This document shows positions 19,562 through 29,845 of a DNA stretch of 64,000 nucleotides, one piece after another. The DNA lies in the NCBI GenBank assembly GCA_030762895.1, contig CM061062.1, positions 287,800,397 through 287,864,396 on the forward strand. The letters are read 5' to 3'. The translations under genes and the position numbers were made by a program. Within the stretch, counting starts at the first letter, position 1. Each line of letters opens with the position of its first letter. This DNA comes from Sophora flavescens (lineage: Eukaryota; Streptophyta; Magnoliopsida; Fabales; Fabaceae). The notes below the pieces were generated by a model, which was not told where the DNA came from, did no database searches, and saw only the letters and a program-made list of their open reading frames with translations.

Positions 19562-22492
19562 TTACTCTATTGTTCCGTGTGGACAAACTTGGAGGACCTT
19601 GAATGGTCCCGACCACCTTGATCTTAGCTTTCCCGGAAAGAGTTTCAACCTTGAGTTGTCGAGAAGTACCGCTTGTCCGGGCTCAAACTTCCTAGGCAAG
19701 ATGTGCTTGTCATGCCTTTCCTTAGTTCGCTTTTTGTAGATTTCTTGCTTGTGGATCCCGGACAACTCATTTAAATCCAAAAGCCCTCTATAATCAGCAC
19801 ATACTCTCCACTCCGTGATGGTCCTTTTTGGGATCAACTCATTGTTTTCATTAACCACCACGGTTGTGCCACCTTTCAACTCCGGTGCTTTATCATCTTT
19901 TTCCATGGCTTTGTTGTTAAGCTCTTCCTTTGCACATTCATCCCTTGGGAGACTCGGTAAGGCTTCCATGTCTCTTAACCACTCAAGATAGACCTCATCC
20001 CCCAAAGGGTCTTTTTCCTCACTATCATCATCATGGGATTTTACCAACACTTGTGCAAGTGAAGAACCATGGACTTCTCTAGTTGCCTTTGCCTTGACCA
20101 TTGATTCCACCATATCCACTCGATACACATCCGACCTCTCAGTAGGGTGCTTCATTGCTTCAAAGACATTGAAGACTACCTCATCATCTTGCACCCTTAG
20201 AGTGAGTTTCCCTTGTCGCACATCTATCAAGGCACCCCCAGTGGCCAAGAAGGGCCTACCCAATATGAGAGGGATCTCGGCGTCTTCATCCATATCAAGC
20301 ACTACAAAGTCCGCAGGAAATATGAGCTTGTCCACCTTCACTAACAAGTCTTCGACCACTCCATCAGGATATTTTATAGAACGATCGACGAGTTGGAGTG
20401 ACATCCGTGTGTCCTTGACTTCTTTGATCCCCAACCTCTTCATCATAGAGAGGGGCATCAAGTTGATGCTTGCCCCTAAATCACACAATGCCTTCCCTAG
20501 ATTCATCCCCCCAATGGTGCATGGTATAGAGAAAGAACCAGGGTCCTTCAACTTTGGAGGCAGTTTTCTTTGAAGAATGGCACTACACTCCTGGGTCAAA
20601 GCAACCGTTTCCTCATCCACTATTCTCCGGTTTTTGGAGAGAATATCCTTCATAAACCGGGCATACGATGGCATTTGTTCCAAGGCTTCCGCAAATGGAA
20701 TGTTAATTTGAAGTTTTTGGAAGACATCAAGGAACTTATTGAATTGCTTATCTTGTTGGGGCTGCTTCAATCTTTCAGGATATGGTACCTTCATGTAGGG
20801 CGGGAGGTCTTGGGGTTCAACCCACTTCTTTTTTCGGAACTCTTCATCTACAAGCTTCAGCCTTCCCCCTTGCTCCGGTGCCTTGTCACTTGCCAACTCC
20901 TCTTTTTTAGGTTGATCTTCCTTAACATGTGGTTGTTCTTCCTTAACTTCCTGAGAACTAGTTGCACCCTTGTTAGATCCCAACACCCTTCCGCTTCTAG
21001 TTGTTATGGCATTGCAATGGTTCTTAGGGTTGTTCTCGGTATCACCTGGGAAAGTGCCTGGGGGACGCTCATTTAGTTGCTTTGCGAGCTGAGCAATCTG
21101 CGTCTCTAGATTCTGAATTGCTGACCCTGTATGAGTTGCCAACTTGTCAATGGCTGTGCTTGTATTGATTGACAACTTCTCAACTGTCGCGCTCATCTTC
21201 TCAAAGGCCAACTCCCAAGGTTGTCTTCCACCATCTGTTATTTGCAATTGATTAGTCCCCGGAAGAGCCTGCTGAGTATTGCGCTGCTGGATTCCAATGT
21301 TTGGCCTCAGACCCTGTTGAGGTTGTTGTTGCCAATTCTGTTGAGGTTGTTGTTGCCCGGCTAGACCACCACTAGCATTACTCCAAGCGAAACCCGGATG
21401 GTCTCTCCTCATATACCCCCTATTCTGATTCTGACTGTAGTCATTCTGTCTGTTTCTCTGATAGTTGTTTTGGGGCACACTGTCATAGAAATTGTGGCAT
21501 GAGTCCACATGTTCCTGAGAGAAGTTGAACGGACAGCTCCGAGTGTAATGATCTCCATTACAGTTTTCACAACCCGGAGGCATTCCCTCGTGTATCACAT
21601 TAACCTTCTTGTTCTCTGACAAAGCCGCAACTTGTATCTTCAACGATTTAACTTGCTCTAGAATGGCTTCCATTGTTGCAGAACTGACTCCACTTGAGGT
21701 TTCCCTACCACGGTTGTAATCATTGTACGACATCTTCTCTAATAATGCCCATCCATCCTCAGCTGATAAAAAGGAAAAGGAACCGCCAGTTGCGGCATCA
21801 CAATTCATCTGATAGCGTCCCCTTAACCCGTTAAAGAAATGTTGAACTTTGGAGACCGGGTCAATGAAATCTGAAGGACATTTTCTCAAGAGCACATTGT
21901 ACCTCTCCCAAGCTTCATTAAAAGTTTCTTCCTCTGTCTGTCTGAAAGATGTAACGGCTACTCTTGCTTGTGCCGCTTTCTGAGGAGGAAAATACTTAGT
22001 TAGGAACTTTTGTGCCATTTGCTCCCAAGTTCTGATACTGTTCCTATCCAAGCTGTCAAACCAATCGCGAGCGACATCCCTAAGAGAGAGAGGGAATAGC
22101 CGCAAGCGAAACTCATCCTGAGAAACACCTCTTGTCCTCTGCAAGTCACAAGCTTCAAGGAAGTGGGTGATGTACCTGTTAGGGTCTTGTCTGCCACTCC
22201 CATCAAACTGATTCTCATGGATATAGGCTGTGAGACATCCTTCCACTCTGAAGGAGTCTGTATTGAGGTTGCCTCTCACGATGGAAGAATCACAATCACC
22301 CAAGTTGGGTAGACTGTACTCGAAGAGAGGCTTGTAACGAGGAGGAGGAGGAGGATGATTTTCTTCGGCCATCCTATCAAGATTAATCGCTTCAACCCTC
22401 TTTCGTTCTCTGGCTTCCTTCCTTAATCGCCTCTCGGTCCTAGTGATCTCCGAATCAAATAGCAGGTCCTCTTGTGAAAGGGTACCTCGCAT
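19562..22492 (-). CDS. Gag-protease fused in frame to an integrase C-terminus (Athila type)
   Basis: One open frame of about 976 codons. ATG 22492 (MRGTLSQEDLLFDSE) is preferred over an upstream TTG. Gag: a Pro-rich run near residue 55, then the capsid-like domain (FRLRLFPLSLRDVARDWFDS, about 130-150) and a zinc knuckle CENCNGDHYTRSC (about 305-320), followed by Gln/Asn-rich sequence. Protease: IGGMNLGKALCDLGASINLM (about 660-680) with the DLGAS active site, and IPLILGRPFLAT. After the first RT residues (RTITEWRVCADYR, about 885-900) the frame jumps to an integrase tail (SRLKLFPGKLRSRWSGPFKV). RT, RNase H and the integrase core are missing with the frame kept. The stop at 19562 is premature compared with the copy at 58029-59555. 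Confidence 0.88.
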   Translation of the reverse strand: MRGTLSQEDLLFDSEITRTERRLRKEARERKRVEAINLDRMAEENHPPPPPRYKPLFEYSLPNLGDCDSSIVRGNLNTDSFRVEGCLTAYIHENQFDGSGRQDPNRYITHFLEACDLQRTRGVSQDEFRLRLFPLSLRDVARDWFDSLDRNSIRTWEQMAQKFLTKYFPPQKAAQARVAVTSFRQTEEETFNEAWERYNVLLRKCPSDFIDPVSKVQHFFNGLRGRYQMNCDAATGGSFSFLSAEDGWALLEKMSYNDYNRGRETSSGVSSATMEAILEQVKSLKIQVAALSENKKVNVIHEGMPPGCENCNGDHYTRSCPFNFSQEHVDSCHNFYDSVPQNNYQRNRQNDYSQNQNRGYMRRDHPGFAWSNASGGLAGQQQPQQNWQQQPQQGLRPNIGIQQRNTQQALPGTNQLQITDGGRQPWELAFEKMSATVEKLSINTSTAIDKLATHTGSAIQNLETQIAQLAKQLNERPPGTFPGDTENNPKNHCNAITTRSGRVLGSNKGATSSQEVKEEQPHVKEDQPKKEELASDKAPEQGGRLKLVDEEFRKKKWVEPQDLPPYMKVPYPERLKQPQQDKQFNKFLDVFQKLQINIPFAEALEQMPSYARFMKDILSKNRRIVDEETVALTQECSAILQRKLPPKLKDPGSFSIPCTIGGMNLGKALCDLGASINLMPLSMMKRLGIKEVKDTRMSLQLVDRSIKYPDGVVEDLLVKVDKLIFPADFVVLDMDEDAEIPLILGRPFLATGGALIDVRQGKLTLRVQDDEVVFNVFEAMKHPTERSDVYRVDMVESMVKAKATREVHGSSLAQVLVKSHDDDSEEKDPLGDEVYLEWLRDMEALPSLPRDECAKEELNNKAMEKDDKAPELKGGTTVVVNENNELIPKRTITEWRVCADYRGLLDLNELSGIHKQEIYKKRTKERHDKHILPRKFEPGQAVLLDNSRLKLFPGKLRSRWSGPFKVLQVCPHGTIE

Positions 22493-22629
22493 ACAAAAAC
22501 AAGGCAAGACCAAGTGGAATCAAAGAAGTAGAGAGAAATAATAATAATTAAATAACAGAAAAATAAAAATAAAAACATCTTAACCAAATAATCAAATTCC
22601 CTAAAAATTAGGAAAATTGGTTGTGCCAA

Positions 22630-22647
22630 TCCCCGGCAACGGCGCCA
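22630..22647 (-). promoter_or_regulatory. Asp-tRNA primer-binding site
   Basis: The minus strand reads TGGCGCCGTTGCCGGGGA, the 18-base Asp-tRNA complement used by plant Athila/Tat elements. It starts nine bases after the end of the 5' LTR. Confidence 0.92.
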
Positions 22648-22656
22648 AAAACTTGT

Positions 22657-24035
22657 TGATTCACCGGCAAGTGTACCGGGTCGTCGCAAGTAATAAAATA
22701 ACACGGTAAGAATTTACCGAGGTCGAACACAAGGATTGGGGTACCAATTCTACCAATTCGCGGGAAATTAGATACGTTGGTCAAGCGAGGCGAGTGGTTG
22801 AGGGAGAGAAAATTTAAGGTCGCAATCTAAATTAACAAATCTAATAAAATAATTAACTAAAAATCTGAAATTAAAATGTCCAAGGTCACAAATCCACCTA
22901 CCCAATCATTCATACCCAAGTGATGATGAATTCCTCCCTAAGTTCAATTACAATGTCAACCAGGACCCCCAAATTCTCCTAAATCCACTGTCGTGCTCAT
23001 TAGGACGTATTCAATGATTGAGTTAATTACTTACTAGGTCTCATAACCCTAATCATCAAACTCTATTAAACCTGGTTCCTATAAGGTTGCACCGATCTCC
23101 TACTCATTCTCGTGCAATATTCGATCGATGATCCCAATTCAAGTTCTAAAACGCAAATTGCCTCCTAAGCCTCATCACGTTTAACTAGTCAATCACGCAT
23201 GCATATGATCAACACTATCAAATCAGAATTGGAAAACATTAATTGAGAAAAGGGAGAAAGACATACATCACATCGAAACTACACCGCCATGGGTGGCTTC
23301 ATTGTTCCCTCAGACGAGGGGATTAGTTCCTCATGCTCATAGACAAACAATCGGACATAACCACCATAGTAAAATAAGAAAAAGAAAAGAGGAGACGCAG
23401 CTCCAGAAACAAGGATTCGGCCTAAACGCTACTCTAACAAGTGGAAAAACTACTAGGATTCGGATCCCCCCTTTTCTGATATGAAACAACAATATATAGA
23501 GTTCTGATTCCGTGCTCGCTCGCGAGGCGAACATTAAAAATGGCGCGCTTTCAAATTGGACTATCGCGAGGCGAGAATATGTTCACGAGGCGAATCTTCA
23601 AACTTTAAGCCGTGACCTTCATCACGGCTAGGCCGTGATGGTCTCTGTCCTCCAGGTCTTCATTATTCACGAGGCGAGAATCCTCTCGCGGGGCGAGGCA
23701 GAATTGATGACTGTTGCTGCTCAGCTGGTCTTCAGGCTTGCGAGGCGAGCATCCTTTCGCGTGGCGAGTATCTCCAGAATGGAAATTTCCACTGTTTCTT
23801 GACTTTCCTTGACTCTCGGAGCTTCACTTCTAACCTGAAATAATAAAAAGAAACAAAAAGCATAATTGTATTCAAAATAGACTAAAACCTATAAAAAAAT
23901 TGCCTAGAAAGAGTCAAAGTCTACTTAGGAACAAAACAAGGCCAAATTTGGGCGAAAACGAGATTGAACTCGAATAAATAGCACATAAACCACAGTCTAT
24001 CTAGTTATAAAACTAGATAAGCCAGAGGCTTATCA
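22657..24035 (-). repeat. 5' LTR of the Athila-type element
   Basis: Pairs with 14171-15567. It lacks one 19-bp unit of the dimer array (only a single 11-mer at 23520-23530 where the other LTR has two), which accounts for its shorter length. Confidence 0.92.
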
Positions 24036-24040
24036 CCTCT

Positions 24041-24521
24041 TTACCTCCATCATTCAGACCAACCAGGTGCAGTCCTTGTACCACAACCTCTGGTGGAAGA
24101 CAACTACAACACATGGGTTCGGTCCATGAGCATGGCCTTGACAGTCAAAAACAAAATCGGTCTCGTTGATGGATCTATCTTGAAGACAAAGGAGAATAAC
24201 TTTGATGAACTTTTGCAATGGACTGGTTGCAATAATTTAGCTAATCAAGTTGGTAAAAATTCAAATCATGATGAATTCTCAGGTAAAGCCTTTCCATTCA
24301 CTCAAAATGGAAAGAAAATTATTTGGATCCTCGATAGTGGTGCTACTGACCACATTGTTTGTAGCCCTCACCTCCTCACTGCTTCAAAAACTGTTGAAAA
24401 TCATATTGTTGAGTTACCAAATGGCTCATTGGCACAAGTCACACATGTTGGCAAGATTATTTTCTCTCCCAACTTTATCCTTGATAATGTCTTGTGTGTA
24501 CCACTTTTTCAGTTAAATTAA
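24041..24521 (+). pseudogene. Copia Gag remnant and protease (downstream of the nested Athila)
   Basis: The Gag frame opens at ATG 14130, is cut by the Athila-type element after 14170 and resumes at 24041. It shows a DUF4219-like start (NYNTWVRSMSMALTVKNK). Shortly after CNNL the sequence jumps to the protease region with WILDSGATDH (about 24330-24360), so most of Gag including the zinc knuckle has been deleted. The frame stops at 24521, before the pre-integrase region. The protein cannot form a normal particle. Confidence 0.75.
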
Positions 24522-25530
24522 TTTCCATTAGCAAGCTAGCCTTGGATTCATTTTATATTACAATTTTTCTCAGACAATTTTGTGTTATACATGACTTAAG
24601 ATCGGGGAAGATGATTGGGACGAGAATTGAGCGGGGGGGACTCTACTATCTCAATCAAGCGGAGAAAGGATCCTGTAATTTTGTTCAAGCCATAGCCCCT
24701 GCTCTTTGTCATCAACCCCTTGGACATCCTTCTCACAAAATATCCATGTTATTTCCTTTTTCCAATAATAAATCTTGTGAACCAGACAAATGTTTAATTT
24801 GCCCATTGGCCAAACAAACTCGATTACCATTTCCAGTGAGTTTTATTGCTAGCCAATCTTGTTTTGATTTAATACATGTTGGCATTTGGGGTGGCTATCA
24901 TGTTTCTTCACTTTCAGGAGCAAAATATTTTCTCACTATTGTTGATGATTACACAAGAAGCACATGGGTTTATTTGATGAAACAAAAATAAAAAACATGT
25001 AACTTCTTGGTCAAGTTCATTAACATGGTTGAAAACCAATTCAATGCCAATGTCAAAATTGTTCGTAGTGATAATGGTCCAGAATTCAAAATAGACAATT
25101 TTTATGCCATGAAAGGAATCATCCATCAATCTAGTTGCGTCAACACACCCCAACAAAATGGTGTTGCTGAGCGCAAACATAGACATTTGCTAAATGTTGC
25201 CTGTGCTTTGCTTTTTCAAAGTGGTCTTCCAAAACAGCTTTGGGGGATGCTATCCTCACTTCAACATACCTCATCAATCGTACACCTACATCACTCCTTC
25301 AAGGTAAAACACCATATGAAAAATTACTCAATAAACCCCCTAATTATTCACAACTAAGAGTCTTCGGTTGTTTGTGTTTCGCATCTACACACCCCACCAA
25401 GCCACCTAAATTTGACCCTTGTTCCACTCGTTGTCTTTTCCTTGGCTACCCTTATGCCCAAAAAGGATATTGTGCATTTGACCTTCAACTTCAAAAGGTC
25501 TTTGTTTCACGCGATGTTCTTTTTTTATGA
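24494..25530 (+). pseudogene. Copia integrase (frame-broken)
   Basis: A pre-integrase zinc region with HQPLGHPSHK and CLICPLAKQ (about 24710-24820) is followed by the catalytic core: IVDDYTRSTWVYLM (about 24940-24980), VRSDNGPEFK (about 25060-25090) and the third acidic region with TPQQNGVAERKHRHLLNVA. A stop at 24989-24991 and frame changes near 25245 and 25530 break it. The Asp-Asp-Glu residues are all visible. Confidence 0.78.
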
Positions 25531-26143
25531 GGACGTATTTCCATTCAAAACACCAAAAACTTTCGCTGCCACACCATCAATGCCTCACCCTATTTCACCT
25601 TATTCTTTTCTTCCCAAGAATACCACAAACACTATAGACCCAAACACTCCTCATAGCACCGATAACCCTCAAATCCCACAACCTTCCAATTTTGAACCTT
25701 TAAATCCATCCTATTTAGACCAAGACCCTCAATCACCTTCCATAAATATGCCATCCCTTGAAATAATGCCCCAACCTGCCATTGAAAATCTCCCACCCGA
25801 GAACACCACTCACAATCAAACGGAAATCATACTGCCATCGTCACCAAGACACTCCACTAGATCTACTAAAATACCAACACTTTTACAAGACTTTCTTGTT
25901 GAGGCAACCCTCCCATCTAGGACCGTTCCTTCATCTTCAACGAATGTGGTCACCTCCCAAGGTACTTCTCATCCTCTTTCCCAATTTTTATCTTATGATT
26001 TCCTTTGCCCAAGTCATAAAGCATTTACCACTCAACTGACCCTTCACAAAGAACCCAAGAATTTTCAACAGGCTAATCGAGATCCAAGGTGGCGTGACGC
26101 CATGCATCATGAAATCCAAGCCCTCCAAGCCAACAATACTTAG

Positions 26144-27589
26144 AGTCTTGTCCCTCTGCCATCTCACAAAAAGCCTATCTGTTGCAAATGGGTTTACAAA
26201 ATCAAACTAAACCTCGACAGAACTGTTGAGCGTTATAAAGCTCGCTTGGTTGCAAAAGTCTATAGTCAAATTGAAGGTATTGATTATCGAGAGACTTTTG
26301 CTCCCGTTGCTAAACTCACAACAGTCCAAGTACTCCTTAGTGTTGCAGCCGTACGAGGATGGCACTTGCACCAACTTGACGTTAATAACGCCTTCTTACA
26401 TGGAGATCTCTATGAAGAAGTCTACATGTCCATCCCGCCGGGTTTCGAACGAAAGGGGGAGAATCGTGTCTGCAAGCTACACAAGTCAATTTATGGTTTA
26501 AAACAGGCATCGCGACAATGGTTCTTAAATTGTCTAGTGCCCTTAAGAAAGCTGGATTTCAGCAATCATGGTCAGACTACTCGCTGTTTGTTCGAAACAA
26601 TGCAGGTAGTTTTATTGAATTATTAATTTATGTTGATGATGTGATATTAGCGGGCAACAACCTGCAGGACATTAAAAGCACCAAACATTTCCTCTCAAAT
26701 AATTTTAAGTTGAAAGACATGGGGCCACTTAAATATTTCTTGGGGATAGAAGTTGCATGATCAAGGCAAGGAATCACATTGTGTCAAAGAAAATATGCTC
26801 TAGAAATTTTAGAAGATGTAGGGTTCTTAGGTGCCAAGCCCTCACGGTTTCCTGTTGAACATAACCTTTCACTCACACAAACGAGTGGGAAGTTGCTAGT
26901 TGATCCAAGTCCATACAGGCGTCTTGTGGGTCGACTAATTTACCTCACCATCACAAGGCCAGATCTTGTTTATGCTGTCCATGTATTGAGTCAATTCATG
27001 GACAAGCCTAGGCAACCTCATCTTGAAGCTGCTCACAAGGTTCTAAGGTATATCAAACAAGCACCGGGTCATGGAATTTTGTTACGATCTACAGGTTCAC
27101 TAGAACTACGTGCCTTTTGAGATGTTGATTGGGCTCGGTGCAAGGATACAAGAAGGTCTGTAACTGGTTATTGTATTTTGCTGGGTCAAGCACCGATCTC
27201 TTGGAAAACTAAGAAGCAACATACCGTGTCGCGTTCAAGCGCAGAGGCAGAATATCGTTCCATGGCCACTACTTGTTGTGAGATTACTTGGTTGAAAAAT
27301 ATACTGAAAGACTTGAAGGTGACTCACACACAACCAGTTACATTGTTTTGTGACAACCAGACTGCCATGCATATTGCTTCAAATCCAGTGTTTCACGAAG
27401 CACATAGAGATTGATTGTCATTTGGTACGTGAGAAGATTCAAAGTGGGCTAGTGCAGACAGCTTATATTCGAACCACAAGCCAACCGGCTGACTTATTCA
27501 CCAAACCATTGAGTTCAACACAGTTTGAAATGCTACTCAGCAAGTTGGGTGTCATTGTCATACACTCTAACTTGAGGGGGGAGTGTTAA
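26144..27589 (+). pseudogene. Copia reverse transcriptase and RNase H (frame-broken)
   Basis: RT motifs run in order: KARLVAKVYSQIEGIDYRE, FAPVAKLTTV, HQLDVNNAFLHGDL, YGLKQASRQW, then YVDDVILAGNN (about 26630-26660). RNase H follows with SWKTKKQHTVSRSSAEAEYR and FCDNQTAMHIASNPVFHE (to about 27410). Stops at 26142-26144, 26758-26760 and 27118-27120 and a frameshift near 27400 show decay. The YVDD catalytic box is intact. Confidence 0.8.
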
Positions 27590-27782
27590 AGGAAATAATC
27601 ATGCCAAATAATTTGTTAATTATTGTAATTGATAGAGTACTTATTGTAATTGATAGAGTACAATTAATTTCCATTTTAGTATACGTGAGTATAGACATAA
27701 TGTTAGGCATAATGTTAGGATCCTATTCTGTAACATTTCTATAAAGGTATGCTTTGTGATAATGAATAAAATAATTCAGTCA
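27584..27782 (+). repeat. 3' LTR of the copia element in the movement gene
   Basis: Preceded by the polypurine tract ending at 27583 and nearly identical to 13882-14080. The true right end is uncertain by up to 14 bases, because the element-virus border judged from AGTTAT is at 27796. Confidence 0.8.
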
Positions 27783-27796
27783 TATCTGGTTTCTTT

Positions 27797-28202
27797 AGTT
27801 ATTCTATCATCCTTCAAAACTAATTCTATAGGTGAATTTATTCCTTCCTGAAAGGTAGCCTTAATTAAAACCTGTATAGCTCCTATATGAATATATCCTA
27901 TCTTTCTTCTATGCTTTTCCTTTTTTAAATTCCTTTTAAGTTCGGTTAATTTCTTTTTGTTTAGTAATTGTATACAAGTATTCCCTTGTGCTTCTGATAT
28001 ATCAATTAGAGTTTCATTAACTATCTTTCCATAGTATATAATATTTTCTTTCTGATTAAATCTTTTCATTATTCCTCCGAGTTTTTTCATATTTGCATCC
28101 TTTGCTAAGTTTAAATCTTCCTTTTGTATTTTCTGAAATAATTTTGGATCTATTAAAATACTTCCTTCATAATTCCCATCTTCTTCAGTAATTTGTAAGT
28201 GT
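27797..28202 (-). pseudogene. Movement protein, central part (pararetrovirus)
   Basis: Contains the caulimovirid movement-protein core YIHIGAIQVLIKATF and a following segment IELVLKDDRIT. The frame is open across the segment. It is bounded on the right by a solo LTR (28203-29351) and on the left by the copia element, so the gene exists in three pieces. Homology to the plant virus 30K family is clear from the IHIGAIQVLI motif. Confidence 0.8.
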
Positions 28203-29351
28203 TGTTGGAACCAAAATGGTTTTGAATTTAATAATCTCTAAGTTTTGATGCTAACAAATGGATTAAATTTGCTTGGCAAAGTGTTAGTTGAGATCTACCA
28301 CGTGCTTTCAGTTATGCAGGAATACTTAGACGAGCTCCATCCTTGAAATGAATTAAATGCAATCCGAATCTCTTGAATTTATTTCAAATGACTGAAATTT
28401 ATTTCAATAGAATATTTATTCTTCATATTTGTTTTATCTGCTTTAATGTTTCACCTTGTTGTAAAAGAAACATAGTACAATCAAGAAATGCAAAAAGCAG
28501 AATCGTACAAAAGATACTGCAAAACGATCTGTATGATGACAACTTTATGACTGAAAAAGCTGGTTTATACACAAAGAAGGAACAACAAGTGCTCAAGCTG
28601 CAATACTCAGAGGAGTGAACCTCCATTTTCATGCTACCTCGATAACCAAGAGTACTATTCAGCCTTGCCACAATCAAGCTCTCACTCACAACGGATATCA
28701 TGCATTAAATGCTATCTTTAAACAGGATTATTCAAAGTAACCGTTGAAGAAATACAAGTGAACAAGAAGGTCACTATAAATAGAAGACCTCAAGTTCTGA
28801 AGAACAACTTTTTCCAATCAATAATCATTCATTCTAATATTCTTTCAAGAGCAAGAGTCTGTATTCTTTAGTTTGAATATTATTGTAATATTTAACTGAT
28901 CTTAAACTGTCATATTCTCACACATAGTGAGTTAAGAAGATCAAACATTATATCTCTTTGTTAGAGTTAGAGTCTGAAGAGACTTGGTAAGAAAGAAATA
29001 CTTGTAGCCTGGAGAGGTGTTGAATACTCGGTTGTAATCTATTTGGAGAAATAGTGGATAAACCCTTCAAGTCGAAGGGACTGGACGTAGCTCTTGGTTG
29101 GAAGAGAGTGAACCATGATAAAATCTCTTGGTGAATCTTCTATCCCTAAACTCTTCAGTTTTATTTGCTTATACTAACTGTGGGGTTTTGATATTGCTTT
29201 TGTTAAAGTCTTTTAAAAATGACCTTTGTCTTTGTGCTTGCTTCTGTTTCTAATCTCCTTGAGTGCAAAATTTGTTTTAAAGGTTGTTTTCGAAAATTAT
29301 TAACAAACACAATTCAATCCCCCCTTCTTGTGTTTGCCTGTGTCAACTTCA
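28203..29351 (+). mobile_element. Solo LTR of a SIRE-type copia element
   Basis: An 1149-bp LTR, TGTTGGAACCAAAATGG...GTCAACTTCA, flanked by a perfect AGTGT duplication (28198-28202 and 29352-29356). It resembles the LTRs at 42182-43678 and 53019-54500 in opposite orientation. The internal region has been lost by LTR-LTR recombination. It splits the viral movement gene near its start. Confidence 0.93.
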
Positions 29352-29356
29352 AGTGT

Positions 29357-29391
29357 TCTATATCATTTTTCTCTCTTTCGATTTCAGACAT
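29357..29391 (-). pseudogene. Movement protein, start (pararetrovirus)
   Basis: ATG at 29391-29389 opens the frame (MSEIEREKND) that continues on the other side of the solo LTR. The solo LTR with its AGTGT target duplication sits within the first dozen codons. About 180 bases downstream of the viral AATAAA, the start has the usual position after the leader. Confidence 0.65.
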
Positions 29392-29569
29392 CATTAGTTA
29401 CTAAAGTCTATCTTATAACAGGCTAACTGAAAAAGTTGACGAGTCATACCTGATTGAGATTTCTTGAAAATTTTCTTTGAATTCTTCTGCTCACTGCTGC
29501 TTCCGCTTAGTCAAGTTGAACGAGTTTTAATAGTAAAGTAATTGGAGAATTTAGTTATAAAAAGTAGTA

Positions 29570-29575
29570 TTTATT
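29570..29575 (-). terminator. Polyadenylation signal in the viral leader
   Basis: AATAAA on the minus strand, about 160 bases downstream of the TATA box. In caulimovirids the signal for the terminally redundant genomic RNA lies at this kind of distance after the promoter. Confidence 0.5.
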
Positions 29576-29736
29576 GATAATGAGTAGAGGGGGATACAAG
29601 AAAACATAGTGGATTCACTCTTAAGAATCCGATTAACACTCCTAAGGAGGCTAACACAATTCTCTTAAAGAGAACTTCTCGATGATGAGAGGTTTTTCTG
29701 AATGAAAACTCTGCTTTGCCTCAGCATAAGAGGACT

Positions 29737-29744
29737 TATTTATA
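29737..29744 (-). promoter_or_regulatory. TATA box of the pararetroviral genomic promoter
   Basis: The minus strand reads GGTGTATAAATAAGTCC around this position. It lies between the end of the transactivator gene and the start of the movement gene, where the 35S-type promoter is expected. Confidence 0.65.
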
Positions 29745-29836
29745 CACCCAGAAGGCTAGGTATATTTACACAAAAGTCCTGACATTATTTCAGTCTATCA
29801 ATTAGACAATCAATAATTCACATGATAATGTGAGCG

Positions 29837-29845
29837 CTTACGTCA
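29837..29845 (-). promoter_or_regulatory. as-1-like element of the pararetroviral promoter
   Basis: The minus strand reads TGACGTAAG, matching the TGACG motif of the as-1 element bound by TGA bZIP factors in 35S-type promoters. It lies about 93 bases upstream of the TATA box, and directly adjoins the stop of the transactivator frame. Confidence 0.6.

Larger units (their letters stand above)
14171..24035 (-). mobile_element. Athila-type Ty3/gypsy element, complete but lacking RT/RNase H/most integrase
   Basis: A 9.9-kb element with LTRs at 14171-15567 and 22657-24035 and a perfect 5-bp target duplication CCTCT (14166-14170, 24036-24040). Minus-strand order: 5' LTR (right), Asp-tRNA primer site (22630-22647), a single Gag-protease-integrase-tail ORF (22492-19562), a CG-rich dimer array (about 19317-18975), an env-like ORF (18482-17306), a long 3' untranslated region and a polypurine tract before the 3' LTR. 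By eye the LTRs differ at only a few percent of positions, so the insertion is recent. No RT or RNase H is present, so it must use the enzymes of a relative. Confidence 0.92.
13882..27796 (+). mobile_element. Ty1/copia element inserted in the viral movement gene, itself split by an Athila-type element
   Basis: LTRs of about 195-199 bp at 13882-14080 and 27584-27782 begin TGTTAAAGG and share an end region AATTCAG.CATATC. Inside lie a shortened Gag, protease, integrase, RT and RNase H in copia order on the plus strand, and a polypurine tract (TTGAGGGGGGAG) just before the right LTR. Stops and frameshifts are frequent, so it is dead. AGTTAT flanks the insertion (13876-13881, 27797-27802), but 14 bases lie between the last TG...CA-type LTR end and the right copy. 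The Athila-type element (14171-24035) is nested in its Gag. Confidence 0.85.

Noticed and set aside
20094..21076. Plus-strand open frames opposite the Athila Gag-protease ORF
   Set aside because: They are antisense shadows of the real frame; the second copy shows no conservation of them.
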